Of a stretch of 64,000 nucleotides of DNA, positions 21,276-49,289 are shown piece by piece; position 1 is the stretch's first letter; each line of letters begins with the position of its first letter. The DNA comes from Sinotaia quadrata (lineage: Eukaryota; Mollusca; Gastropoda; Architaenioglossa; Viviparidae): NCBI GenBank assembly GCA_028829895.1, contig CM054181.1:31962857-32026856 (forward strand), read 5' to 3'. The translations under genes were made by a program, and so were the position numbers. The notes under the pieces were generated by a model. That model saw nothing but the letters and a program-made list of their open reading frames with translations, ran no database searches and had not been told where the DNA came from.

Positions 21276-21893
21276 CAACGCCGAAATCAAATGCCATGCA
21301 AAAAACAAAAAAACAAAAAAATATTTTTTTTCTTTCCTTTGACTTCACTATAATGATAATTTATTTTCCATTGTATGTTTCAAAACGATTTGTTTTTGTT
21401 TGCTGACATTTTCTTTCTTTCTGTTATTCGTTTTGCTTACATAATTCTAATTATCGATTGCTTTTGTGTCCAGGTCATCCATTCTTTCTCACCAAGATAT
21501 TTGGTTTCTAATGACGTCATCATTCGTGATGTCACATGGTCACATGAGTGTTGTGGATTAAACTAAATGTCGAATGTTTAATAATTAAGAGTGATAATTA
21601 TTGGTAGAGAGCAACAACTGTAACAAACATAGATTAGTGATGATTCTGATTTGGATTTCGTTATTTATTTTGTAGTAATATTGTAAAATCAACTTTTTCA
21701 GAGCCAAACGTGAAACAATTCTTGGAACATCTCAGTCATGAAAAATTAACTAAAGGTTAACAACGAGATTTATTTATTTATTTTTAAATGAAGCGAGTTA
21801 TTTAATTGTAAATATAATGATTTCTGCTTGAACTGAATTTTAAATTAAAGTGGATAATGAAATCATGCTGAGTATAATAGAAAAACAAAGAAT

Positions 21894-21948
<55 letters not shown>

Positions 21949-22516
21949 TGTGTCTTCTTTTAAATCTCCTTGTAATTATACACATTACGATTGCTTACTT
22001 ACTTTTTTAGTTCAGTACCAGCATAGCATGAAAGCAATTTCATTTTAAAGCTACAACTTAAAATGTACTGTAGTAAATTGATAAAATTTTAAGTGTTCAA
22101 TTTCCATTAATTTTAACTATATTTTAAGTAGTAGTTTAGCTGAGTACATTCAGTATTAATTCTACTTTAAAATATAGGACACAAAATAACGAAGATAACC
22201 AGTATCAACTCAACATAGGGCGCTTTAACCACACTATTGTCACAGTCATGTTTACGATGTAGAGCATAGTTTTAATTATCACATACTAGTAGTATAGTAG
22301 TAGTGGTAGTGGAGTAGTAATAATATACAGATAACTAAATATAGATTTTAACAAGAATGAAAAGAATCATTATTTTAAATCAGTTAATATAAATAGCTTA
22401 ATATCAAAATGGCTGAGAAGTACAATCGCATGCTTATCTGAATACCCTGATGATAACTTTGTTGTCGTAAGAATTTGTCTTTCACAAAGCTTGACTTATC
22501 ATATTCCTGTTTCCAG
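21276..22516. other. Region upstream of first gene B exon
   Basis: (GT)n at 21897-21947; the rest is AT-rich. The missing N-terminal exon of gene B should lie here or further left, but I could not identify it. Confidence 0.5.
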
Positions 22517-36850
<14,334 letters not shown>

Positions 36851-39131
36851 TTGATGGAATCAGCACAAAACAGATTGACTCAGCACTAGATAATGGATGG
36901 ACTCAGCACTATAAGTGGAAGGACATAGCACTAGGTAGCTGATGGACTCGATAGCTGGAATAAGCGTTAGATAGTTGATGGCACTCGACAGCAGGATTCA
37001 GCACTAGACAGGAATTTGCTTCGGAATAGATTCAAGCTAAACAAGGCGATGATGAATCTTCGACCTCCAATCAAACTCAAACCAATAGTACATAAAATCG
37101 AAGATCTGTGCCAGAGTAAAGAATTATCGACACCCGAGAACAATAGCAAAGCAACACCAGTCTTAGGATAAAAAATAATCCGGCTGTTTATTTCTAAGGA
37201 AACGCAAGTAATCGGACATTAAATATTACTTCAGCTAAAATATTAATCTCACATTGATATTATTTCAGATTTACATTTCTTATCATATTACATTTACTAA
37301 CATATTTACAGTGTTCTTACATTTCTTATCATATTACATCTACTAGCATATTTACATTGTTTTCAATCATAAAGTACACGTTCTTTTAGAAATGAAGAAA
37401 GAGACGAAATGAGTCTAAGAAAGGGGAGATCATTATGATTTTATTTTTATGGATCACATAAGTGAACGGCAATTTTCTTGCTTGCATGCGCACAGAGCTT
37501 GCTTACTTGCTTATTTCCTTGGATTCCTCGTGGAACAAAGGGCCTCGACAACAGTCCTCCAGCGTACTCGATTTGGGTCAGCCTTTTTCAGTTCATGCGC
37601 ACAGAGACCAATTATAAATTACTGCATTAGCAGGGATTTGTGTCCAAGACCTTCGCATGCTCAGGAAATTTCCTAGCTCGCCATTGCTCAGATTTCAGTT
37701 ATTATAACGGTCAAATACATTATAATAAAATCCATCATTCTTTCTAAATGTAAGGCTTACTAATTTATTTTTCATACGACCTTCTCGAGCGACATACATC
37801 GGCCGCGTCCTGATCACGTGGCTCTACCCAGTGGTAAATTTTACCTTATGTACACAATAGTGATCCATCATATGATCAGTGATCCATCAGCTGATCCCTG
37901 TTTATTCCCATATATATCACAACACTGTTCGCTGATAGTTAACTATTCCACGCCATTTCTATAACGGCTGCACTTAGAAACCAAACAATCACACTACAAA
38001 GTTGAAAAGTGTACTTATAATCTTAAGGAGTTTCACAATTTCCCTTTTATACATCTTGTTGAAAAATTATTTTCTTATCCCTTTAAGAGGTGAACAAGCT
38101 GAAGGTTCTTTAAAGGAATACAGTTAAATGTTAGAGAAACAAGTTTGATAGTATTAATAGCAGACATACCACAAATACTATTATTAGATACACCAATAAT
38201 AATAGCCAACTTAGCCAAAAGTAAGTGCAGTCTTACTGATTTATTTCTATTAATATATTTTTAGACACGTTGACAGGCACCTGGCAAATAGAGCAGTCCC
38301 GGGTCATTGCAGCCGAGATACAGACATTGCACCTTGAGGCGGTTGACTGAAACCGACAAAAGTGCACATTGAACGCAGCTAGTAAGGGGAGGATACTTAT
38401 TGGTTAAATCTGATCTGATTCAACAATAAGGAGATAAGGACATTTATTGGTTAAATCTGAACTGATTCAACAGATTGCTTAAGCTTGAATATTAAGCTTT
38501 TATGATTATTTTTACTTCATCAAGTGACGTCATTGTCAGTCTGTTCACAAAGATTTCAGCAATTCATTGCCGTTCTTGTGTATTATACATTGGTATATGT
38601 ATGTTATGTGAAAATTATAAATTGTATATAAATATATATCATGTGTATGTTATGCGAAAGATGCAAATTGTATAACAAAAATAATTGAAGAGTTAATCAC
38701 TGTACAAATGCACTAGTAACTGTGTTCTTATATACATTAAACTGTTAAATACATATATATATACAACTGCCTCTACTAAACACGTATGTTTCAACATTTG
38801 ACATTGCACGGCATCATCATTGCCGTCTTCATCAATAACTACTACTAATAATAATAATTACAAATCAGCGACGCTGAGATTGTTATCCGTGTGGCTCCAG
38901 TGTGTCTTTTTTTTTCAATTTATTTGCAAAAATATTTACATATGTTGCAATGATATTTATTTTACATATATTACAGTAATATATTATATGTATGCAGTAT
39001 ATACATTTAATTCTACATCGACCAGATTGTCACTTTTACTCTTGGATATAATGTTTCTCCATTTTAAAAGAGAGCGGCTCTTTATTTTACACAGAAATAA
39101 TCCGATATGGCTCTTCTGTTAGAGACGATAT

Positions 39132-39133
<2 letters not shown>
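36851..39133. other. Intergenic 3' of gene B
   Basis: Short GATTGACTCAGCA-type repeats around 36820-36960; a moderately GC-rich patch at 37440-37680 in which CATGCGCACAGAG occurs twice (it could be an old repeat); AATAAA at 37724-37729. No gene recognised. Confidence 0.5.
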
Positions 39134-39193
<60 letters not shown>

Positions 39194-39242
39194 GATAGAT
39201 AGGTAGATAGATAGATACATACATACATACATAGATAGATAC

Positions 39243-39287
<45 letters not shown>

Positions 39288-39426
39288 CAGATAGATAGAT
39301 AGATACTTAGATGGATAGACAGATAGATAGATAGATAGATAGATAGCTGGATGGATGGATGGATGGATGGAAGGATGGGTGGGTGGGTGGATGGATAGAT
39401 GGATGGATTGATTGATAGATAGATTA

Positions 39427-39515
<89 letters not shown>

Positions 39516-39620
39516 TAGATAGATAGATAGATAGATAGATACATAGATAGTTAGCTGGATGGATGGAAGGATGGGTGGGTGGGTGGGTGGATGGATGGAT
39601 TGATAGATAGATTAATAGAC

Positions 39621-39693
<73 letters not shown>

Positions 39694-39732
39694 TAGGTGG
39701 GTGAGTAGGTTGACAGACAGATAGATAGAAAC
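39134..39732. repeat. Compound (GA)n-(GATA)n-(GGAT)n array with higher-order duplication
   Basis: (GA)n at 39134-39188, then GATA/GACA/CATA variants. A block GCTGGATGGATGG with AAGGATGGGTGGGTGGGTGG, ending GATTGATAGATAGATTAATA, occurs near 39346 and again near 39553. Confidence 0.93.
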
Positions 39733-40759
39733 ACGTACATTCTACTGCCACTTTTATCATCTCTAATCAACAAACACTTTCGTTCGTCATTTTAATTTGC
39801 ATCTATTCAATTTTATTTTTGCTTACCTGGCTTTATATTGTGTTTCACAAACATATGTATATATAATATAGAGAATTTATTAAATATATTATCTACTAAG
39901 CATAATATAACCTGCTTACTACTTTCGTGTTAATATTTAGTCGTATTATTTGCTGAGTTTCTTTTCATTGTGGTATGCTTTTTAAAAGTACAATCTTGTG
40001 CTCACATTATGTACATAGAGCGAAAATAAGAGGCTCCTAATAACTTATTTTATAAAAAGAATTGTAGGCCATATGTTTACAAAATTAAAGAGCTGTTTTA
40101 AAATATTCATTTTAAAGTACTGAATCAAAAGTTATAGTCAGCTGAATAATGATTATAGTCAACAATAATTATTAGTCAGCTGATTAATGATTATAATCAT
40201 TTATTTAATGATTATTGCCAACTAAGTTGTCTCGTGGTAAGCTGAAAAGTGATATGTAGACGAACAGAGAACAACTCAATGGAATTAAATTATCATCACA
40301 ATTTGCGGCAACAGATACGAAGAAGTTACACTTCACTAACAGATACACGAAACTGAACACATAATAACATATTAATTAAGAAACAGTTTAAAAATAATTT
40401 TAAAAAACAAAATACGTTCTTGATTCTTTTATTTAATTAGAGACCTTACACGCTAAAAATAGATTATTTGCGAGTTTAGTCAATTATAAAAACTGTTCAC
40501 TGCTGACATATTCCATGAAAGACCTATGTTGCAACAGTGTTGTAAGCTGGCACACACAACACGATATGTCACGTGACAAATTCGACGTAGTTAACCAAAT
40601 TTAAATATGTTAATTGCGGGTCCTAAATACACTTCCAATTACTTCCAATTTTAAAAATAATTATCTAGGCCTATGCCTCTGCAATTTATTTTTAAAAGAG
40701 TTAAACATGAATATGATAACAAATTCTCCTAATAAAAATTTTAACTTTTCTGACATGCA
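39733..40759. other. Intergenic, nothing recognised
   Basis: AT-rich; a few short repeats of ATTATAGTCA around 40130-40210. Confidence 0.5.
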
Positions 40760-42885
40760 TCAGTTTGTTATCATTATTATTTATCATCCATAACTAATTA
40801 CAAGTGATAGGATAAATATTAAATATTATTTATTAATAATTCTTACAAGAGACACCACTCGTCTCTCACTTTATGGATAATAAGAGTCTACTAAGTTATC
40901 TCCCTTACACAATACTAAAAAATGGGGGGGGGGGGTTGCTGTCACAGAATACTTCCGTAGGTGGAAACTTCTGTCAACACACGTCACTTATCCGTAAACA
41001 AGTTCACAGTTGTATCAGCCTAAAAGTTGAAAATCACTTTACTGTGCAGGTGTTATGGAGCTAGTATTCTAAAAAAAACAAAAGCAATAGCAATAATCCT
41101 ACTCGCTGCTCACCACTCAATGTGAACTCACTCAATCAAAACGGCTTATCTCCCCTCTACCTCTGTCCATCCTGGGCTTTCTCTGCAGAAATACATTTTA
41201 TCAAAACATTCAGACCTATAGAAGTTACAAATAACACATCATCTTCAATTATCGATTAGAAATGAAAATTTAGATTTGAAAGGGACAATTCCCATCCCAT
41301 GACCTCAATAATGATTATTGTCATCTTTATAATGAGTATAAATAGTCCAAACACTGATAACCGATTTGGTTGCCCTAATATCAACCTTGTCTAAAATTTT
41401 AATTGCTTTGCCAAAAGAAAGTTACAAAATGCTTCCTTCTAGTGGTGAAGATAGTACATAGTTATACACGCATGCTATTAAATGGTCTAAACACCGATAT
41501 CATTTACTGTGAAGCTTTCATTTTGCTGACGTTATTTTGTGAAACTTATTTACTCTGAGCGGTGCACATTTAATCCTAATTATAATTGTCCACATTTAGA
41601 TTATGGCGATTGAACACCTTTATTATTTTCAGTTAATAAATGCAAAGATTATGTCTGATTAACGACACAAATCTTGGATCAGCGATTATAATTTTACCCT
41701 CACTCCAAAAGATTTACCTGCTCCACAACAGATCGACTGTACTCCGACACAAAGGTAGCAAATATAAACAAATCATACACTCTCTCTCAGTCAATAAAAC
41801 ACTATATGTGACACGGGCACACCACTTAGTTAATGAAGATAATAATTATTATTAATTAATCTTTCATAACTAACTTCACGTGTGGAGTATATTAATTTTA
41901 TTTTATTAATGATCCTCCAACAGACACAACTCATCACCGACTTGGCGGATATTTTGGCATGGTAAACATTCCTCTATTCTACAACTATGAACAACGTCTT
42001 CAGTCATATAGGTTTCCATGAGTGGAAAACTTCTTACTGAAGGAGAGGACAAATCTGATTTTAATCTATATTTAGTGAGCCCCCATCCATCCACTGTCTT
42101 CTCCAACATAATGATTATCAAATTCAATGTGCGTAAAAAGGTAAATAAATTTAACAATAAATTAATTAAAAGAAAAATCAAATATACATATGACAATTAC
42201 AATGTAATAATCTGACATCAATATTCCCAGAACCCAAATTTGAATAATTATATTGTTTACAGTCTCTCACTACATATATCTGAAAATAAAATATATAATT
42301 ACAGTTCAACAATAGTCAATACAAATTGCAGGTTAATCCTATCAGAGAATAGAAATGGAATTATTAGAGTTAAGTAGTTAAAGTCTTTTTATGTGACCTG
42401 GATTAATTGATGCTTCAACAGTCTTTCACTGGCCTCTGCAACAATGTCGAGGTGTCAAAATGTCCGCTTGACAACGTGTTTTCCACCTTACATGTAAAAA
42501 ATACTGATGAGTGTTTCCTCTGAACTAACCTGGCACTTTCTTCCACCATCAGTTTCTTGAGTACATCTCTACATAAACACAGGTATAACATATAATAAAA
42601 TGCATGAAAAGTCCATTCTCTCAGTCAGCTTAAAACTCACCATTCAAGCTAACAACTGCCTTCAAAGCACTTCTCTCTTTGTCTTCAAATTCATAGTGCT
42701 GTAATGTGCTGCTGCTAAATTCAAAAGTGAATAGTCAGCAGAATTCTCTACTGCAAGCAAACTCCTTAAACTCAGCCCATTGGCTAGTCTCATTCTCATA
42801 AATCATAATCTTTGGATAATAGAAAACTGCTCACTCAGTTTTCACTAGGTCAGGAAATCAAGAAATACACTTGTCAATCACTCTA
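40760..42885 (-). repeat. Interspersed repeat family R1, copy group B
   Basis: Opposite orientation to copy A. Parts seen: the AACTAATTACAAGTGA and GACACCACTCGTCTCTCAC segment at 40790-40880; ACAGACACAACTCATCACCG with GGAGAGGACAAATCTGATTT and CCCCCATCCATCCACT at 41915-42110; CAGCCCATTGGCTAGTCTCA at 42776-42860. It holds a run of 12 G at 40924-40935. Confidence 0.7.
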
Positions 42886-42888
42886 GAC

Positions 42889-43086
42889 CAGGGGTCACCA
42901 ACACGGTGCCCGCGGGCACCAGGTCGCCCTCAAAGGCCACATGAGTTGCCCGCAGGCCTTTTCTAAGTCTTCACATTATTAATAATGTATAAAGGCAAAC
43001 TAGAAGAGTATATCAAACTGGTAGCCCTTCGTATGACTCAGTAGCCATGAAGTAGCTCTCAGTATAAAAAAGGTTGGTGACCCCTG
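42889..43086. mobile_element. 198-bp hAT-type MITE with perfect 8-bp target duplication
   Basis: The ends CAGGGGTCACCAAC... and ...GTTGGTGACCCCTG are perfect 14-base inverted repeats. They are flanked by CTCTAGAC at 42881-42888 and again at 43087-43094. An 8-bp duplication and CAGGGG ends fit the hAT superfamily. There is no coding capacity. It is inserted in or beside R1 copy group B, so it is younger than that copy. Confidence 0.93.
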
Positions 43087-43094
43087 CTCTAGAC

Positions 43095-45584
43095 GGTAGT
43101 ATCAGGAAATTTACTCCTCAATCACACTAGACAGTAGTATCAAGAAATACACTCCTCAGTCACTCTAGACTAGACAGTAGTATCAGGAAATGCACTCCTC
43201 AGTAACTCTAGAGTAGATGGTAGTATCAAGCAGTCACACTGAAATATAATGAACAAAAACCTCTCCCAAACTTATTTCTTAATTTGATGTGTCCCATCTC
43301 AAAACAACAGACCACACATAGAATTAGACAATTATTGTGAATAAAATATACAGTAATGGAAAAATACACAATCATAATTGCATTTATTGTACATTAGAAC
43401 GCAAGGGAACAAATAGCACATTGCTTGTGCCTCATAAAATCCATTTAATACTGTAAAGCTACAATTTAAGAAATATAAAAATTACTTTAAGCAATGCATG
43501 GGTGTTTTCGACTGCCTCTGCTCCTTAAGTTCATTCGTTTAGTGCAGCTATTGACGTTCATCTAATAAAGAGATAACTCCAACACACTTTAATTGTACAA
43601 GTACTGAGTTATCGTCCGCTTGATATGCAACAAGTTTTAATCATGTTTGTGAGATCCTAGTGGCGTGTAGATGTGAGAAGTTTTAATTAAATCATTTAAT
43701 ACCCGGTCTGATTAATAGTTATCTTTAAGACAATTTTTACTTTAGTCAGAGGTTTTGACCTAACATAGAAATATTGCCTAAAGACAAAAGGTCAACAGCA
43801 CAAGCTCAGTATATTATGAAAATGAGTACTATTTAAATAATATATGGGTTCTAAACATTACGTGTATAATAATATTCACGTCTGTAATAAGGAGTGATAC
43901 CTACAAATTACATATATATTAATACCCATGTCTGTAAAAAAATGATACTTAAACATTATGTGTGTCACGTGTCCGGTCTAGGTTTAACGACTCTGTCCTA
44001 TTTTAGATTCCAGTTATCAATATTGGTTATTGAGTAATCTCTGACAATAATGTCAGCCGGATGGCCTGACTTATCCACTACAAAAATGCCAGAAGATTCA
44101 AGCTATTACTCAAAGACACCTCGCTGGATAAATCAGTTGACTTGCCCTAGCTAGCACAGATATCTCCCCTTTATTTATAAATTATGATTTGTGATCCTTT
44201 ATTACGGCATGGCCCCCAGCTAGCTAATCCAGTCGTGCTACAAACAATTATATAATATTGGGTAAGAAAACAACAAATTTAATAACTACTCAAATAATAG
44301 AAAAAACGAGCATTTACAAATCGCAGTTTATTAGAGATAATCTATCCTTTTAAGCCCGAATTCTGAATGGCTATATACATGACAATATTGCCTGTTATGA
44401 TTATCGCTGGGACATCTCCCAATTAACTTTAAGAGTTCTTGAAGTAGTTGAACTATTGCTGTCATCGATCAACCAGTGTGATTCTGATGTCAAGCAGCAG
44501 TTATATTCTGTCTCCCCTCCAATGTCGGTTATGACACTTGGTGTAGTCATCGAGCAATTGACCCCTGAGTTTGAAGATGCCATGTTAGGACTCTCAGTCT
44601 AATCTCTGGATCTGAGTCTCTTTTCCAAGTCTCCCAGACTCGAGTCTCATCTCCAAGACTCCCAGACCAGCTGTAAATGAATTACATCATTCTACAGTAA
44701 TCATGTTGTGATAGATTACTCTTTACAATCTCCACTAATTAGCTATAGCTAATTCACAATTCCAAATCAATAAAAATATATAAATGAACAAATGATTTAG
44801 CTTTACAATGTATAACTTCTCAGTTACAATATAATTTAGCCCGTGGTTCACGCGATGCTTCCTAATGATCATCTATTCACCATTAGTGCTTTCCTGTTAT
44901 AACAATTTAACTGCGGAAGTATAGCAATACACACGTGGTTATTCTATCTTAATAATTCTACACTGTGTATCAATTGCTAACACTGCTTAAATTCTGTGAG
45001 AAAAACACATCAATCATTTAACAATCATTACCAATCACATAAATATCTTATACAATATTTTCCAAATGAGAAATACAACATTTTAGAGAAGTCAACTATA
45101 TTTACCACTATGTGAAGTTATGCATGGTCAGAATGGTGGACGGGATTCTCTACCCCTGGGCAATGAGCACTGTGGATGAATAATAACGTTTAAAGAATTT
45201 CAATTCATTCGCATGTATATACGAATGACTCAAGATCAGCGGCGGATTAACACTACGTCACGATACGGAACGCAAGTGACCAAATATGGGCATCTCATAT
45301 GCGGTTAATGGCCTTTCCCTCACCTTTAGCGTGACCTACATACTCTCAACCCATAAACATGTTATCGCATTAGCAGAACATAGTTGCTTAGTGGAGGTCT
45401 CTTCTCCTAAATTAAATAGATATTTGAACGATTAATAGGTTGAAACGATTAATAATTGTTAATAATAAATATGAAAAATAATGTTTCCATAATTCGGCAT
45501 AATTTGACTAACATTTCCTGACTATGTGTATAATAAGTTGATACTTAAACATTATGTGTATAATAATTATCATGTCTGTAAAAA
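43095..45584. other. Intergenic, mixed old repeats
   Basis: A short repeat of GGTAGTATCAGGAAATTTAC with CTCTAGAC lies at 43090-43230. The 60-codon minus-strand open frame at 44401-44583 is unassigned. CAGCGGCGGATTAACAC at 45236 looks like a lone hAT-type end. No gene recognised. Confidence 0.45.
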
Positions 45585-45905
45585 GGAGTGTGCGGCAGAG
45601 TAAATTTGCCTCTCGCTGTTTCTAAACTAAAAATTATATATTTGCTGCCAATGTTACCGTGACCCAACCTTCGTCACTGCTTATGATGATAATTTTAAGT
45701 TGGAGTAAGCAACGCAGATGCAGATTATGCAAGAACTTGCTGATGTAAACCAAACCAGTTCCAAGTGGATAAGTAGTTTTTTCTGACTAATAGTCTCACA
45801 CGTGTTCATAATTTCATCAATTGGGGAAGGACCAACAGTTTCTTTGTTGAAGAAAGTCTCTATTCTAATCACTTTGATTTTGACATAAATCGAGCCCTGC
45901 AATAA
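45585..45905 (+). repeat. Interspersed repeat family R1, copy C (end fragment)
   Basis: Starts GTGCGGCAGAGTAAATTTGC and includes ACCAAACCAGTTCCAAGTGG and TAGTCTCACACGTGTTCATA, matching in reverse complement the right part of copy D at 56300-56520. Confidence 0.75.
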
Positions 45906-47027
45906 AGGCGATCGTTAGCTTATGGTAAGTTAACTGACTGATAAAGAAAGATGGACTTAGAAATATTTCCTACGTCTTTGCTATCGATCTATGATTTGAT
46001 TTGGATACTGTTTTATGTAATTGAACCATTGTTTCTATGTTCACTAATTGTGTTGTACATTACACTTGTGAAGTTTGATCGATGCTATATTTCTTATGCT
46101 GTGTGTGTATCATGTTTATGAATATTGTTCCTGGGTTGTAAACTGAGAATGTATATGGGAGACAAAGGAGTTTATAGATGAAATATAGCTGAAATTTTGC
46201 GCTGCATTAATTTGAATTTTGCAGAAAAGAGCATGCCAGTTTTCCTTGTTTTGCAACCTTGTGTCTGCTTCAGACTTCTTTGACTGATGACCTTTAGAAT
46301 ATGCATATTTGATGACTTGCTACATAGTTATGATTGCATAATCCCATAAACATCGCTTGACTAGAGTATCCAAACTCTCAATTAGCTCTTTAATAGTGTT
46401 TTTATCCTAACTTAACAACAGTTCAGAAAGAAATGTCAAAAAGCCACAGTGACAGACAAGTAATTTCAGAAAATTAAATGATTAAAATATATAATAATTA
46501 ATTATTACTTCTGTCATTTGAGTTTCGATTGTTACAATGTCTTTCATTTTCACCACACTCTCTTTCTGATTTATAGCTTTAATTTTCAAGAAGTTACTTT
46601 GTCTTTTCACAGTTTTCATTTTCATCAAACATTTTCTGATTTATAGCTTTCATTTTCAAGGAGTTAAGTTGTCTTTTTACAGTATTCCTTTTCACAGAAC
46701 TCTTTTTCTCTTCTAAGCAAAAAGCAACAGTCCCTCTCTGTAAGCCACATGCAAACTGTAAAGATTTCACTCCAATATAAAACACAAACATAATAGAGAA
46801 CAAATATTAAATTTAAAAATCAAGTCAAAACTAAAGGATAAAGTCCTCGTGCATTTAAGTGCTACATCTAACCCAGTGCCAAAGGAACTCTAAAGCTGAA
46901 TTTTAACAATAAACACAAGGTGAATTACCACTTTTGGAATATCAGCGCAGTTTCATAAGGAGTTTTGCAAAGTTTCTTTGTGAAGCGATCTTAAACAACT
47001 AATCGTATCGACATCACACTGACCCTT
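45906..47027. other. Intergenic, nothing recognised
   Basis: AT-rich with a mild duplication of TTTCTGATTTATAGCTTT at 46560-46640. Confidence 0.5.
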
Positions 47028-47212
47028 CAAATTGTCTTACAATTATCTCTGGCTTAATCTCTTGAGTTTCGGAAGATAAGCACGATGTCAAATTGTCTTA
47101 CAATTATCTCTGGCTTAATCTCTTGAGTTTCGGAAGATAAGCACGATGTCAAATTGTCTTACAATTATCTCTGGCTTAATCTCTTGAGTTTCGGAAGATA
47201 TGCACGATGTCC
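47028..47212. repeat. 61-bp tandem repeat, 3 copies
   Basis: Units TCAAATTGTCTTACAATTAT, CTCTGGCTTAATCTCTTGAG, TTTCGGAAGATAAGCACGAT, nearly identical. Confidence 0.95.
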
Positions 47213-47980
47213 AATTGGAAGTATTCATGAGTAAAATGGGACACGCCTGGAGTCAGTACACAGTAACAGCACAGCAATTGCTGGCATTTTGAGTGAGGGC
47301 TTGCTTCCCTAGGCATTGAACAGGCAGAAAGTTAAATATAACAAAGTAAGAGAGTCTGAGCAATGGACAGACAGGCAATAAAACATATGAGATTGAGTAA
47401 GTACAGAACAAGAAGCTAGTGAAACATAATGAAATGGGAGGGCTTTGAGTAAAGAACAAACAACTGAAGATGAGAATAGAGGGATAGCCCATTGATGTTT
47501 TGTGTACCACCCGTTATTATTTTAATCAAATATTTGATACTGATAAATTTTCAAATCACAGATAATACGCTTGATAGTGAAAAATACAATTATAACAACC
47601 GACATGACGAATGCATATATCTAAATATCTAAATGAGATTAGAGAATACGAATGGAAGAGGAGACAAACGAAATACAAATGAGAAAGAGGATAGGAAGAA
47701 TAAAACAGAATACGTTTTGGTTGTTTGGTTAGATATACTCACGAATTTATCATTTAAAAAAAAATTAAATGCATGCTGCTGATCGGTCTTACTTCCTTTT
47801 CTCCTCCCCCACCCCACCCCCATAAGTGCAAACGCAAACGTTAACTCTTTATTACCTAAAGTACGGAGTGTCTCACGAAGTTATCTTATAAATGATTGTA
47901 ACTCTAATTTCAGGTAGACTACACAAAAGTTACAGATTGACTGATACGATATAAGTTTGAAGTATATAGAGTTGCAGTTT
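47213..47980. other. Intergenic, nothing recognised
   Basis: Minus-strand open frames at 47253-47510 and 47629-47823 are hydrophobic or low-complexity with no recognisable family. Confidence 0.45.
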
Positions 47981-47984
47981 AATA

Positions 47985-48378
47985 CAATTTCTCCTCTATA
48001 GAGATACTGATAGGAAAGACCTTTCCATGACTTTAATACAATGTATTCTCTATAGAGATATAGATACGAAAGACCTTTCCATGACTTTAATACAATGTAT
48101 TCTCTAGAGATACAAAGACCTTTCCATGACTTTAATACAATGTATTCTCTAGAGATACAAAGACCTTTCCATGACTTTAATACAATGTATTCTCTATAGA
48201 GATATAGATAGGAAAGACCTTTCCATGACTTTAATACAATGCATTCTCTATAGAGATAGTGATATGAAAGACCTTTCCATGACTTTAATACAATGTATCC
48301 TCTATAGAGATATAGATATGAAAGACCTTTCCATGACTTTAATACAATTTATCCTCTATAGAGATATGAAAGACCTTT
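47985..48378. repeat. About 45-57 bp minisatellite, 8 copies
   Basis: Units GACCTTTCCATGACTTTAAT, ACAATGTATTCTCTATAGAG, ATATAGATAGGAAA, with a variable-length AT segment. Confidence 0.93.
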
Positions 48379-49289
48379 CTCAAGAAAGTATGATCGTGAC
48401 ACACTACACGACATTAAATGGCATTTCTATATGTGTCGAATGCTATTTTAGTTACAAAACAACATTCAGTGTGACTGCTCTAGATTTGTTTATATCATTT
48501 TGATATCATGAATAAAATACATATAGTTGTCTATTTTCATTAAAATTGGAAATCATTTAGATAAATGTTTTCTTTATTTATTTGATACCAAGCATTCGCA
48601 ATTCGATTACTCATTACTTCTTTACTTGTAGCATTATATTGAGACCACCAACGGAGGGCGGTTGAAGATATCCCCCAAACTGGCGCGACCTTGCTCACCC
48701 CTTTCCGCCAGTCCTTCCGCCCTTCACCTCGAATACGTATGAGGCTGCGGGTCCCACTGGAGCACTTCAGATCAGATAACTTCTGATGACGAAATGATAT
48801 ACGCATTCTGCTATCGTAACACACACTTAAACAACACTCAAGTATCATTTTAAAAATCCAGTGAATCATTATGTGCTAAGAATTTAGACATACTAAACTG
48901 AAAGGATGTGACAGATTAATGGGGGGAGAAGTGAGTTTCGGGCGATGATTAATGTCAAGATTTTGATATTATATAGATTAATTTCAGGAACATATTACCA
49001 CTCTCACGTAAGGCATTTTATAAAGTACTAATTAATCATTGACACTACGAGAGAACTTTAGAATCTGTACGCGGAGTGTGTTTGTAACTATGTCAATTAC
49101 AAAATACATATGTATATACGTGTTTGTTTGTGACTATGTCCAATTACAAAATAAATATGTATATTTATACGGGAATGGCGTAGGAAGCAGATGTGCAAGT
49201 ATGAATGGAGTAGGTGTGGGGCATGAGACTTGCAGGCTCACAGACAAATGATTTATCATGTTTTTATGCACGAAAATGCACGCTCTATA
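48379..49289. other. Intergenic; GC-rich island at 48640-48780
   Basis: 48640-48780 is markedly GC-richer than its flanks. On the minus strand it has a 109-codon open frame containing CSSGTRSLIRIRGEGRKDWR. I do not recognise it; it could be an exon or transposon fragment. Confidence 0.35.

Noticed and set aside
44401..44583. 60-codon minus-strand open frame (MASSNSGVNCSMTTPSVITD...)
   Set aside because: Non-repetitive and protein-like, but with no recognised family, splice context or second copy in the window; not enough to call a gene.
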